From: Anaspis maculata
Taxonomy: Eukaryota; Arthropoda; Insecta; Coleoptera; Scraptiidae
Assembly: GCA_949128115.1 (NCBI GenBank)
Contig: OX421966.1
Coordinates: forward strand, 67,949,416 to 68,013,415
Direction of reading: 5' to 3'
DNA: 64,000 nt
Numbering within the stretch: position 1 is the first letter of the stretch; each line of letters starts with the position of its first letter. Of this stretch, positions 31,601-44,462 are shown one piece after another. Under the pieces are notes generated by a model. It did no database searches. It was not told the DNA's origin and saw nothing but the letters and a program-made list of their open reading frames with translations. The position numbers were made by a program, and so were the translations under genes.

Positions 31601-34440
31601 TATTCTGAAGAATGGACATCAACCAATTAATTTTTGAACATTTCAGTTTTTACTTGAAAATTGTTTCATGGTGCGATTCGCCAAAAAATAAAATTCTATA
31701 AAGGCTGTTACGCTGTTATTACTTAGGCAACAGCCAATGGCGGAGGGGAATTTTAACAAGACAGAGCGTAGCTGTATAGCCCTCCAGTTTGTCACTCAAT
31801 TTTTGATCCAATAAGTTGTAGTTTTGCATTTGCGACGTAAACGCGGTTAAAAGTTACATGTTTCATAATGCGTTGGAGCTGTTTTTCAATACACAATTTC
31901 TTGTACAATTTCTGGAACAATCTGTCAATTAAAGAATCAAGTTCATTGTTTTATGACACTATTTTGGCAGATTGTTCAAGAAATTGGGTAGTGGAATACA
32001 GCTATTATATCACTCAATGTTTTTGAAGCCTATCCCTGCACCTATAACATAGTTATACAGATATGAAAAATTTAAACCCTGTAATCAAATGGTTAGTTGG
32101 TTTGCTATGGTTTATTATTTTTCTTGTCGGACTCATGACAGACTCTCGGACACACTCAAGTTGATATGGAAGACTTTTATTTGAAATCCAATTTCTTATA
32201 TCTTTACCTACGTTTAATGGCAGTGGCTATATTATAGAAAAGCTCAAGCCAAGTGTGACACCTCCGAAATCTCGCTTTTTTTCCTCCTACACATCTAGGT
32301 GAAGAAACGCCACCGCAAAAAGACGAACCGAACACAATAATCACTGCAATGTATCCAGGCACCTATACAAGTAAATAATAGAGTAGAAAGCGAAATGATC
32401 TTGCACAAATCACTCTTTCCAAACATTGACGGAGGCAAAAAATTCCGCATTTTGTACAACATGATGCCCTTGATTGCTCCACAAGCCGTAGGCAATCTAT
32501 TCAAATCCGACATAAAAATATTCAATTTCCACAACAATGCCCAGTACACGAGTCACCTATATTTAGGTTTATAATACCCAGCAATAATTCTAATGATGAA
32601 AACGTTATACGTGCACACAAAAAGTGTCCTTAGTATTTCGCCAATGTCTAAAATAGGCAATAAGTATCTGGTTTTGTTGCAAATTGTATTTATTTTTGAT
32701 GCGAGGGTACACAGCGGAGCGAGAAACAAGGTTAATGGAATATTTTGCGGCGTCGTGACGCATCATTTCATAACGCATTTTTATGATAGGCATACATTTA
32801 TTCATACATTGACATAACTTTTATTAATATATAATAATAACGAACCTGTCAATAATCCTTATACAAAATGAGAAATAGTGCAATAAAATGTAGTTTAATA
32901 GTACTTGTCCATAAATTTATTATGATGAGTCTTCAAGCTTAAGTATATTAGGTAAGAGTACTTCGTTCTTTGCTGGAACAGGGGCGACACGTTTCTAATA
33001 ATAATAATGATAATTGATAGGTTCGTAATTACTTGCTAAAGCATAAGAAAAAAATCGATTATTTAATTAACTAATTAATCTTTGATTTACGATCAATCAC
33101 CGTGTTTGAAAATAACAAATGATTTCTCTTCTCTTTCTCTCTCCTTGATGCTCACAGTCTTGAATCTATACCAGAAAGCATTGCCTGGCTACTGGTTCAA
33201 GGCATCGCGCTGGTAATTGTTTTTGAGTCCGGCACCATTCTCATTACTTTTACAATTAATCTTGAGATGCTAAAAATTTGTCTGATTCCCTATACAGGGC
33301 GTGACATCAACAGCACTCATGTACGTAGTGCAATAATATGCTTGCGATATTTACTTGCACTAGTAGGAATCATCTACATTCATTGAACCAATTGTTTGCT
33401 TCTAAGGGGGTTGTCCTAAGCGTGATGCTTGCCATATCACCCCGCAACTTCAGGAAAGTGCAACAACCGGGTTGTGGAGACGGAGCTTGAATCAATGGGG
33501 TGTAGAGCCAAACTATTATTGATAATAATTTTTTCCTATGCAACTAAGTTGGCTGTTTATCCTTAACTCCGCAAGGCTGGATAGTTTCCCAGGTAGATAC
33601 AGGCAGCTTAAGCTTAGCTGAATAGTTTGGCGTCCAAATAAATAGTTGGTGAAGTGGTGATAAGCTCTCGTTCTCCTCTATGGCTTAACAAAAGATTGCT
33701 TCAAATACTAGGCAGGTACTTATCGGAATTTCAAATGAAATCATAAGTATAAAACGACGATGAAATAGAACAACAGTAAGTCACCCTGTATACGCAAAGA
33801 TCGCGCGGAGAGGAGAGCCACACCTTGATTTTAGTACACTACTACAGTTATCTCTGCTGCCTCGCTGACCTCGAATGATACGACGTACAGCCGACGGTTG
33901 GAGTAATGAAATCGAAAGTGTATTATAACCATTATTATTATTATTATACACACGTGAAATTCAGGAGCAGGGACGTACGGCAGCCCAGCGCCTACGGTAT
34001 TTTTTAATTATGATTGGATTCGGACCCGCGATGCATATTATAGGTAGCAGCATACTCACAGCGCGAATTTTTAATTAATTTTTTTCTATAGCGTTGGCCA
34101 AAGGTCAGATCGTTTAGCTGGGTGTTCAGTTTACCCATGCAATTAGTTCTATTCCTGGTCGACCGTCGTAACGGTGAGGTACTCTTGATGCTTGATGTGC
34201 CCCCGCGAATGCCAAATTTTTAATTGGAACGAAAATTCAATTTTTTTTGTGTGTGATCGATAATGATTGGATGCGTCATTTTCAATAATGTTTCATGAAT
34301 AAATTACGATTGGAATGAACGTTGATGTGTGGCAATGATGGATACCGTTTTGGAATTTAGGAAGAGGAAGAGCTGGAGGAGTTTTTGTACTTGAATGGGT
34401 AGGTATAGAACTTTCTTGATATGTTGTGAGATAACTACGA
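31601..34440. other. Long non-coding, single-copy-looking region
   Basis: No gene or full element was recognised. The DNA is A/T-rich with ATT/TAATAA microsatellite runs near 33000 and 33930 and a TCACCCTGTATAC motif at 33781 like those at 5.9-7.2 kb. ORFs stay under 85 codons. Conserved host regulatory DNA or an intron is possible but unsupported. Confidence 0.35.
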
Positions 34441-34696
34441 GGTTTTGATCAAAATGTTCAAATTGGTATTTCTTGTAGCTACAGTTATACAGGGTGTATT
34501 AGCTAAAACAACTCAGCGTGATTTTCTCAGGAAATATCAAGGCAACAAAAAGTTGTTTCGAATGAGAGGAGGCCTGACCTTTCAGCTTTCGTTCGAGGGG
34601 GCGTCGATGCTTGTAGGTGCTCTACTTTCCGAGAAAATGCAATTTTAACCATGGAAAAAATCCTCTTCCTCTGGGCTTTCCATCGATGTATCTCTG
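34441..34696. repeat. MITE-like fragment with TACAGGGTG end
   Basis: TATACAGGGTGTATTAGC at 34484 resembles the ends of insect fold-back MITEs. The block GATTTTCTCAGGAAATATCAAGGC-like (34519 onward) has a near copy at 44192. No right end was found, so this is a fragment. Confidence 0.4.
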
Positions 34697-34986
34697 ATGT
34701 CTGTACCTGGTCCAGCAGGCCCGAGAGTAAGCCAGATATTTTGTCTCACAGTCCACCAAACACAATAATCGCAATTAATGACGTCACCGATCACACACTA
34801 GTTGATTTGACCATCAGCTAGTATTCATTGCTATGATGAGTCCAGGTATGGTAAGTGAAAAAGTCCTGGCAACGGCCAATGTTGAAATCAACAAGTGTGT
34901 GATCCGTAACGCCATGGATTCCGATTATTATGTTTGCTGGACTGTAAGACAGAATATCTGGCTTACTGGGCTAGGTACAGACATGG
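34697..34986. mobile_element. Hairpin MITE (about 290 bp) with 110-bp arms
   Basis: The left arm 34697-34808 and right arm 34876-34986 are imperfect inverted repeats starting ATGTCTGTACCTGG and ending CTAGGTACAGACAT. Shared internal blocks include AGTAAGCCAGATATT and GATCACACAC. No clear target duplication was seen. The copy of the dispersed repeat (34996-35062) and another GGTACAGACATCAG lie just right of it, suggesting a composite. Confidence 0.6.
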
Positions 34987-34995
34987 CAGGTACAG

Positions 34996-35062
34996 ACGCA
35001 CAAAAGATCATATAGGTCGCAGTGCAGTAAGGATCCTCCGAGACCAAACAACCACCCTAATC
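34996..35062 (-). repeat. Second copy of the dispersed repeat of 3.66 kb
   Basis: This is the inverted match to 3661-3729, with shared blocks CGCACAAAAGATC, AGGTCGCAGTG and TCCTCCGAGACCAAAC. It lacks the GACCT tail of the first copy. Confidence 0.55.
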
Positions 35063-35379
35063 TAGGTACAGACATCAGCGACACATCAATGGAGAGTCCA
35101 GAGAAAGAGTTTTTTTCCATCTGAAGTATTTTGTTTTGACGGTAGTGAATTTTTGAGATCTTGTGGCTCGCCCGATTGAAATTACATTTTTGGTGAAATA
35201 TAGATTGTACTTAAAAACAGGAAGTTTTCATTCCTCAAGAATTTCTCTGCAAAATAAGTGGAAATCAACCAGACCCAATCACTGGTTCAATAGCTACAGG
35301 GTATCAAAGTTGGGATTTTTTTCAGGTACGTCACTTTTTTGCCCATCAGTGTACATGTAGAGAACAGAATTGACATCGA
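35063..35379. other. Non-coding spacer
   Basis: Short A/T-rich stretch before the large tandem array; nothing recognised. Confidence 0.4.
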
Positions 35380-38300
35380 GAAAATCGGGAATAAATAAAA
35401 GAGGTCACGTCCATCAAGCTTAATAAGAGGTTCCCAGAGTTTCTTACATTTCTCGGCGTACCCATGAGGTTCCTTGAAAGCTCCATTCATAGCCTATCCT
35501 GAAATCCTATCGCTTGAACAAAAGAGGTCCCTAGGCACTTGCACAGAAAAGGTTCGCAACAGTACAGCTCTTGTCGCAGCATCTGAAGACATGAAAATTG
35601 TTGTTAGCCCACTGGGTGAAGAGCCGTAGCAGCAGGGCAAACATTGCGCAGACGACTTCCTCCAAGGTTGCTGGAGTTTCCCTTCTGAGTTCCTTGGAAA
35701 TTTTCCTTGAGAGAGTTCCCAGAAATCCTCAGAGTTCCTTGAAGGTCCACAAAGGTGCTCAGAAAATCCTTCCCTGGTTCTCTTGATCCTGCAGATTCAG
35801 CTGAAGAGGTCCTCAGTAACTTGTCCAAAAAAGGTACTCAGATGTTTAGTCCTCACTTCAGTGTTGCAGGAGAAAAGATCCTGCAGGAGGAGTAAAATTT
35901 GAACAAAAAGGGTCCTCTGACGTCCCTCAAGCTCCCCTGCTGAATTCACTCAAAGCTCCCCAAAGTTTCTTTGGGGTTTCTGAAAAGTTCCCGAAAGTCC
36001 ATAAAAAGGTCAATTCCTAGATCACTCGTTGTACAAAGAGGTCCTCGGTAGCTTGTACAAAGGAGTTCCTCAGTTTGCTTCCAGCCTCAGCGTTGAAAAA
36101 CATAAATTCGTTATCTCATTTCGTGAAGAACAGTAACAGCAGGAATAACGGAGTGCAAAAGGGGGTATTTTGGAGTCCCTTGAGTTTCCCCGTTGAATTC
36201 CTTTGAAGCCTCCGGGGGTTTCTTCAGAGTTTTCATAGAGATACCCAGAGGTCCCTCAGAAGGTCTCTCTCTTGTTTCCCCGTGATCCTGCAATTTGTAC
36301 TAAAGAAGTCTCCAGTAACTTGTACAAAAGACGTCCTCAGATGTTCAAGCTTCGCTTCAACGTTGAAGGACAGGAGGTCTGTCAATTCATTAGGTGAAGA
36401 GCAGTAACAGCTGGAAGCAAATAATAGCAGAGACCAATTTGTACAAAAAGAGTACCCCTGAGGTACTGCGGATTAAACAGAAGAGGTTCCCTGTATTTTA
36501 TATAAGAGAGCAGTTTTAGATTTCACTAGTGTTGCCGTCTAGACAAGACAAGACAAGAGTTGCCCTACTCTTGTCTTGTCTTGAAATATCAAGATTATTT
36601 CAAAATTTCAAGACAAGACTCTAACTCTTGATGGAAAGTTTTCAAGAGTCTAGATAGACTCTTGAAATTAAATTACTAAAAAACCCTTTCTTCCAAGAAA
36701 AATACGTGACAGAAATATTAACATCTTTTAGCAAGAAAAACAGAGAAACTGTGAGGAGCAAGGAGCATCCTTCGAATAAGGACTGCGCTTCAATAAAATA
36801 TTCTACGGTATAATTAAGTTCAAATTTCAAAACAAAGATCTACTTTTATTGGCACTGAAATTTATCATTGGTGTGAATGCTGAAACAAAAGATTGCCACT
36901 GCCACCCCCGACATGTTAGTACACGTTTCTGAAATGGGGTCTTATATAAAATCACAAGATACGAGTTTAGGTATATAGCCGTAGGTTGATGCCTGAAGAA
37001 ATATAGTCAACTACTGTTCATTTAAAAAAAGTACTCAAAAAATCTGGCAGCGGAAAAGGATATAGAAATTCAACTCACCGCAGTCCATCGGCTCGAATCG
37101 AATGAATAAACAAGCCAAGAACAATACCAGGTTTCCATGAACGTCAAGAAACAGTCAACGAAAGAGTCACAGTCAAGAAAAAGTTAAACAATCAACTCCA
37201 ATATTATTTTGCTGTTTGGTGTTCGAAACATTGCTGCTGGACAAAGAAATGTGAATAATTGGGTTTAAGCGGGACCCAGAGTTCCCAGATGTCGTGGTAC
37301 AGACGTGGTCCAATATTTTTGTCGAAAATATACCGATTATTTGCAGACCTGTGCCAGATTGCCGCTTGTGTCAACCTGACGCGGCAAAAAGACTAACTTC
37401 ACTCAAGTTGTAGAAAGAACACCAGCCTGATCGGTATTTTGCCTTGGTACATTGGGAGAATATCTGAGTGCAGCATGGTGTCTGAATCATTCTCTTTTTA
37501 TTGGCAAGAAACACTTTGTTCCGCAACTAGACCAAAAGCTTCATCGAGCTACCTAATTTTTTAGAAGTTGCGATCTGAGAAGGCGCAGGTATTTTTTGGA
37601 AAAGTAGAAATGGAGATGTTGGAGCAGTCCTTGAAAAAAAAAACACTTAGACGAAACTTCCGCATGAGAACCGGAGAAAACAGTAGAGACATACAGAGTC
37701 TGGAGGAGATGTCATGTGAATGTAAGTATAATCACAAGACATTATTATAATTCGACATCTCTCTCATGCTTTCCCGTTCTCTGATGCAGAATTGATAAAT
37801 TCATAGTAAACTGCCACCACAAACCGAAAATCAAATTGTCTTCTGATACACATATAAAATTCACAATATACAGAAAGATGCTTCTATGTGTTATTTTGTT
37901 TTTCCTAATTTTCAAAATATTCATGGACTGTAGACTACCTATTAGACACAGCATGGCAACAACGGTCGATGCATAATGACATGATGGCCTGCCTGGTGCG
38001 CAAGCGCAAAACAGGTTTATTACTTCATTATTTTCCCAATTTCAACTCCCAAATTCCCAGATTTTTTCCTGAAAAAAGTAGGGACTTTTGAGACGAGATA
38101 TTTTATGTCGTCTATAGTGATCTCGGTACTTTGATTTCAACAAATAAAAGAAAAATAGCATGAGAACCCTTTGCAATCATTTTCATCTCAAATAAATATA
38201 GTTTTGAATAGCATTTTGTCATACCGTTTACCCTTATTTATGTTATTTTATGTTGTCAATAAACTCTGTAAGAAATCTCCAATCTTACCTTAATCACACC

Positions 38301-41300
38301 TTAAGTAGAAAATAAAAACCATCAGCGGAGAGGAATATATCAGATTTTTTTAATTTTTCCTTTTCAAGAGTCTAATCAAGACTCTTGATCTTGACAGCCC
38401 TACTCTTGTCTTGTCTAGAAATTTCAAGACAAGAGTTTCTAGAGGTCTTGTCTAAGTCTTGACGCCTTTTCAAGACAAGAGTCTAGAAAGTCTAACTCTA
38501 GACGGCAACACTAGATTTCACCCTGTTACCCCAGCATTGAAAGAGGAAAAGTGAATCAACTCACTGGGCAAAGAAAAGTAGAAGCAAAAACAAATTTGTA
38601 CGAAAGGAGTCCTCTGAGGTCCCTCGAGTTTCCCTGAAGAATTCCTCCAAACTTCAAGGGTCTTCAAAGTCCTTTTGGGATTTCTTGGAGGTCACTGCAG
38701 GTCCATTGGAAGGTCACTTTCTAGCTCACTCGGATGTCCTGCAGCTTGTACAAAAATGTCCCGGTAATTTGTGACAAAGGGTTCCTCAGTCCGCTTCTAG
38801 CCTCAGGGTTGGAAAACATGAGTTCGTTCGCTCACTGGGTAAATAACAAAAGCGGCAGAAATGACGTACCAGAGGGGGTATTTTGAGGTCATTTGAGTTT
38901 CCCTGCTGAATTCCTTCGGAGCTTCCCAAAGTTTCTTCAGAGTTTCTTGCAGATACCCGGAGATCCCTAAGATGATCTCTCTCTCTAGCTGCTCCCGTGG
39001 TCTTGCAATTCGTTTAAAGTTCGTCAAATTACTGAGTGAAGGGCAGTAACAGCTGACAAGTTAAAGCAGAAACAGATCTGTACAGGAGGGATCTCTTGAG
39101 GTACTGCAGATTGTACAGAAGAGGTTCCCAGTATCTCATTTGAAGAAGAGGTTCTAGTTGTTTATTCGTTACCTTAGCATTGAAAGAAAAAAAGGAAGTC
39201 AACTTACAGGGCAAAGAAAAGTGGAAGCAAGAACAAATTTGTATAAAAGGGCCCCTCTGACATCCGTCGGGCTCTTCTTCTGGATATCTTGAAAACTCCC
39301 AGAAGTTCCTTTAGGGTCTTAAAGGTACCTGGAAGTTTATCAAAATCTCACTTTCCAGCTCACTCGGAGGTCTGGCAGCTTGTACAAAGAAGTCCAAGAT
39401 AACTTGTACTGTACATTTTAAGCTGAATTTGTACAGAAGAATTCCTTAGTTCACCCCTTGCCTCAGCGTTCAGAAACAGAAGGTTCGTCAACTCACTAAG
39501 AGAAGAACGGTAACAGCAGGAACAAAATACGGAAGGGGGAATGCCGAGGTCACTTTAGTTTCCCCGATACATTCCTTTGGAGCTTTCTGGAGACTTTCTC
39601 CAGTTTCTCGGAGGTGCTCAGAGATCCATCGGAAGGTCCTTCATTAGTCCCCTTTGTAGTCATGTAGCTTGTGAAAAAGAGTCTCCAGTAACTTGTTCAG
39701 AAGTGGTCTTGAGTAACCTGTACAACAGAGGTTTCAAGTAACTTGTATAAAAGAGGTCCTTAGTCGTCGTATTCCTGTCTTTAGTAGTGGAAGGCAAGAG
39801 GATCTTTAACTCACAAGGTATGGAATAGTAACAGTGACAGGCAATTTGCACTAAAAACTTATTTCAAGGTCCCCCGGTTCTCCATGCTGTGTTCTTTTTC
39901 AGGGCCTTCTAGAGTTTCTGAGTAGTTTTTTCCTGTTCTTGTCTCCATGGATCCCTGAGCAGGTCCGGTCCTGTGGTCCCGTAGCTTGTTAAGAAGAGGT
40001 TTCTAGTGACTCCACAAAAAAGGTCACCCAGTAACTTGAACAAACAAGTTCTAGAATGAATTGTACAACAGAGGCTTCCGGCGCGCGTTGGTACAATCCT
40101 TGTTCGCATCATTTGAAGACAAGAAGATCGTCAACTAGCTGAGCAAAGGACAGAAACAGCAAAAAAAGCTGTATCGCAAAAATCCGCTGAGTTCCTTGAG
40201 TTTACCAGCTGGGTTTTCTTAGAGATCGAAGGACTTCTTCCAGAATTTCCCAAGGGCTAGAAGGGGTCCCTTGGAAGCTCCTAGTTCCTTCTGAGGCTCT
40301 CTAGCTTGTATAAAAAAGGTGTGCGAAAGACGCGTTTGGCGGTTTGCCCCTTATCTTCAGCATTCAAAAAAGAAGAATGATTGAAGGCAGGTGAACGTCA
40401 GTAACAGCAAGAGAAAATTTGTTTGGGAAAGGTCCTGAGAAGCTCACGAGTTTCCCTTCGGTGTTTGTACAGAGCTCCCCGGAATTTCTGCAGAGTGCTT
40501 CGAAGGTCTCCTGAGATCCCCAAGAGGTTTTCACTGAATTTTACTTCAACAGTAAGAACAATTTTGTGAAAAAAACTCCGACGTCCCTCAAGGTCCCCTG
40601 CTTGAGTCACAAGAGTTTCTCAGAGGTGCCCAACAAACTTTAGGAATGTCATTTTCTACCTCACTCGGAGATTCTGCAGCTTTTACGAAGAGGTCTACAG
40701 TAACTTGTACAAAAGAATTTCCCCAGTTCGCTCCTTGCATCAGCGAGTGAGAAACGGAAGGTTCGTCAACTCACTAGGTGAAGAACCGTAACAGCAGGAA
40801 TAGAATACAGAAGGGGGAGTTTTGAGGTCACTCCAGCTTCCATTCCGAATTCCTTTTCAACTTTCTGAAGAGTTTCTTCAGAGTTCCTTAGAGGTGCCCA
40901 GAGGTCCATCAGAAGGTCCCTCCTCAGTCCCGTTTGTAGTTCTGTACCTTGTGCAAGAGAGTCTCCGGTAACTTGTTCAAGAATGAACCTGAGTAACCTG
41001 TACAACAGAGGTTTCAAGTAACTTGTACAATAGAGGTCTAGAGGAACTTGTACAACAGAGGTCTAGAGGAACTTGTACAAAAAAAGTTCCCAGCCGTCGT
41101 ATTCTTGTCATCGGCAACAAAAGGCAGAAGGATCGTTAAGTCACAAGGTATAGAACAGTAACATCAACAGAGAATTTGCACCAAAAACCTTTTCTGATGT
41201 CCGCCGAGTCTCCATGTTGATTTTTAAAGTACCTTCTCGAGTTTCCAAGCAGTTGTTCACTGTTTTATTCATAGATCCCTGGGCAGGTCCATTCCTGTGG

Positions 41301-43110
41301 TCATGTAGCTTGTAAAAAAGTCGAAAGTGAATTACAGAAAGGTCACCCAGTAACTCCGGCAAACGGAATCCAAAATAACTTGTACAAAAGAGGCCCTTGG
41401 CGGTACAATCTCCATTTGCAGCATTACAACAAAGATCCGCTCAGATCGCCAAGCTTACCAGCTGGGTTTCTTCAGAGATCGACGGACTTCTCCCAGAGTT
41501 TCTCAAGAGCTGAAAGGGGTCCCTTGGGAGGTTCTAGTTCCTCCTGGGCTCCTCTAGCTTGTATAAGAAAGGTTTATGAGAGACGTCCTTGGCAATTTGC
41601 TTCTTATTTTCGGCATTGAAAAAGGAGAATGATTGATTAACAGGTGAATGTCGGTAACAGCAAGAGAAAGTTTGTACGGAAGAGGTTCTGAGGAGTTCAT
41701 CGAGTTTCCCTTATGTGTTTGTTCGAAGCTCCCCGGAGTTTCTTCCGAGTGTTTCGAAGGTCTTCAGAGACCCATTCAATTACTCCCAAGACGTCGTCTC
41801 TGGAGACTTGTACAAAAGAGGTGTCCAGTGGATTTTACATCAACAGTAGGAACAAATTTGTGCAAAAACAGAACTCCGACGTCCCTTGAGTTTCCCTACT
41901 GAATTCTTTTGAATCTACCTGGAGTTCTTCAGAAGTTTCTCAGAGGTCCGCAGAGGACCATGGGAGGGTCTCTTCCTACCTCATTTGGACATACTGCAGT
42001 TCTTACAACAAGTCTACATCTACAGTAACTTTTACAAAAGGTTTCCTCACTTCGCTCCTAGCCTCAGCGCTGCAAAACGGAAGGTTCGTCAACTCACGAG
42101 ATAAAGAACAGTAACAGCAAGAATAGAGTATGGAAGGGGGTGTTTCGTGGTCACTTGAGTTTCTCTCCTGAATATCTTTGAAGCTTTCCGGAGAGCTTCT
42201 CCAAGGTTTCTCAGAGGTGCTTAGAGGTACCTCAGAAGGTCACTTGTAGTCCTCTAGCTTGTACAAAAGAGGTATCCAGCAGTAAAAGGCGGAAGGATCT
42301 TCAACTCACTACGTACAGAACAATAACAACAAGAGATAATTTGGACTGAAAAGCTCTTCTGAGGTCCCTTGGGTCTCCATGCTGTGTTGCTTCAGGGCTC
42401 TCTCGAATTTCTCAGGAGTTTTTTTTTGAAGGTATCTGCAGATCCCTGAGGAAATCCCTTAGTAGTTTCCTCTAAGGTCCTGTAGCTTGAAGGAGTGTGT
42501 AGTGCTTTATACAGAAGAGGTCACTCAGTAGCTCGGGGTCCACAGTACCTTGTACGAAAAGGTCTTCAGCGGTTCGATCTTCATTGCAGCGTTTGAAGAT
42601 AGAACTACCGTCAATTAACTGGATGAAAAACAAACAGCAAGGACAATGTACAAAAAAATTCGCTGAGGTTTCGGAGTTCACGAGCTGAGTTCCCTTGGAG
42701 ATCTCCCGACTACTTTTAGAATGTCTCAGGGGGGACGAAGGGCAGGTGTCCCTTGGAAGGTCTTGGTTTCTTCTGAGCTTCTGATGCTTGTATGAAGGAA
42801 GTCCTCAAAAATTTGTACAGTAGAGGTCAACAGTAACTTGTATGGAAGAGATCCTTATCGATTCGCCTCTCGTCTCCATCAGTATTGAAGAAGAGCAGAA
42901 TCCTTGACTAACCAGGTAAACATCAGTAGCAGTAAGAGCTAGTTTGCAAGAAAGAGGTCCTGAAAGAACAGTAGGTAACAACAGAACAAAATCAGTTCAA
43001 AAGAGGTCCCCTGTGCTGTTCCTCCCCCCCCCCTCCTTAGACATTTCCTCCCTAGGTCCCTCTGTGGTCCTGCAGCTTCTACAAAAGCGGTCCCCAGCAG
43101 ATTGCCCTAT
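35380..43110. repeat. Large degenerate higher-order tandem array
   Basis: The array repeats short phrases such as CTTGTACAAAAGAGGTC and AGTAACTTGTACAA. Longer blocks beginning around AGGTTCGTCAACTCACTAGG and GAACAGTAACAGCAGGAATA recur near 36100, 38830, 39480, 40760 and 42085. Successive full blocks near 39480, 40760 and 42085 are about 1.3 kb apart. Shorter spacings of about 0.7 kb also occur once the hAT insertion (36526-38513) is removed. Copies differ by many substitutions and indels. No ORF over 85 codons exists, so this is not coding. Confidence 0.8.
36526..38513. mobile_element. hAT-type element with CAAGACAAG motifs (1,988 bp)
   Basis: The ends are TAGTGTTGCCGTCTAGA and TCTAGACGGCAACACTA, perfectly inverted, with the 8-bp duplication GATTTCAC at 36518-36525 and 38514-38521. 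Both subterminal regions carry many CAAGACAAGA / TCTTGTCTTG motifs. The interior has only short ORFs (for example 37568-37750, 60 codons, highly charged) with no transposase motif, so it is probably non-autonomous. It splits the surrounding tandem array. Confidence 0.88.
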
Positions 43111-44285
43111 AGGGTTTCGACAAATAGTCGCAATCAAAGCCGTAATTCTCGCCGGTTTCGGTAACCGCTTTATGCAAGGGAGCTTCTAGTTAGTTATCTG
43201 AAGTCTCAGTCCTCAGGGGACTTGTTGTAATTTTGAGCGCCAAGGAAATCGCGACTTGCTTTCACGTAGTGCAGAACGATTAAAGGGTGATTCAGGTTTG
43301 AACGTGGATACGATGCCACCAGCAAACTGATGGAAGATTCTTCTAGTCGTACCGATTGCCAAGCGATGCATTTCATTTTTACTTATTAAAAAAAGGTGTG
43401 TCCAATAAGTCCCTGCTCACTTTCTTTCTGATTCTAATCAATTTTAAAATTGATTCCGAAGTTTACAAGAAAAAATATGGAAAAGCTTTGAAAAGTTTGA
43501 AACCAGAAACCTAAACTGAAAACTGAGAACCATTCCCAAAAGACTTCTTCAGATGAAAAGGTATCAATGTGCTTCAAGCAAATCGAAATGAAAAACTAGT
43601 CAACTTGTCCACTTCACTTCGGCAACGAACTGCATAGTCCTTCAGTATAGGCAAAACTTCTACAGCCTCTGAAATGATCTAAATAAATAATTTAACGCTA
43701 CAAAACGCTCCGAACAGTATTAAACGGGTTCAAGCTCATCTCGTTCACCTTTTCGCCATTCGAGCCTCTCTTGCGCAACACAATTCGATTTTTGTTAAAC
43801 GATCGACATAATAATGCAACAGCCTCGTAAATATCCAAAGGCGAAGCAAAGTCAGTAGCTCAGAGAGCTCGCATCGGATTATATTCTTCGGACCGCGAGT
43901 AGGTCATCGGGTGTAATTATTATCGTCGGCCAGGTGACATTTACCGGTAACGCCCGGGTTGACGCATATCCTCGGGTGGTGGCCCCCGTCCGGGCTCACT
44001 CTCTTAAAATGAAGATCAGCCACTTTTCTCGACTGTCTGGATGTACGTTATTATATTTCATCACGCACCGCTCTCGTCATAGCCACATAAAGGTCGCTTG
44101 CCTCCTGTATTTTGCTAGGTAGGGGAGACTGATCTACAGTGGGACGTGTGCCAGAGCAAAAATGGTACTATTCAAAGTATCTAGATCAGATTGATTTTCG
44201 TAGAAAATATCAAGGCGACATTTCCTCTTTGAAAGAAAACCAATCTGATTTTTTATTTTTTTTTGATAGACCGATCTTCTTCCTT
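43111..44285. other. Non-coding spacer
   Basis: No gene was recognised. The end of this stretch (44192 onward) shares a short block with 34519. ORFs are below 70 codons. Confidence 0.4.
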
Positions 44286-44347
44286 TTGTTATATGTTATA
44301 TCATTGTATTGTATATGCAACGAAATCATCATGTAATCACTCTGTAG
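44286..44347 (+). mobile_element. Truncated 5' LTR remnant of a gypsy relic
   Basis: TGTTATATGTTATATCATTG through ACTCTGTA matches the start of the downstream LTR (49988 onward: TGTTATATGTGATATCATTG) over about 60 bases with several differences. Similarity then stops, so most of this LTR, gag and protease were deleted. Confidence 0.7.
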
Positions 44348-44462
44348 GTACTGGAGGTCAGATATCCGCTTCCCAGGGTATAAGAGATATTCGCCAAGCT
44401 CAACAAAGGTCAACATTTCTCAAAAATTGATTTAAATCGGACTTATAACTAATTTGAACTCG

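Noticed and set aside
34445..34648. 67-codon ORF with signal-peptide-like start
   Set aside because: Overlaps a TACAGGGTG MITE fragment whose body recurs at 44.2 kb; no coding evidence.
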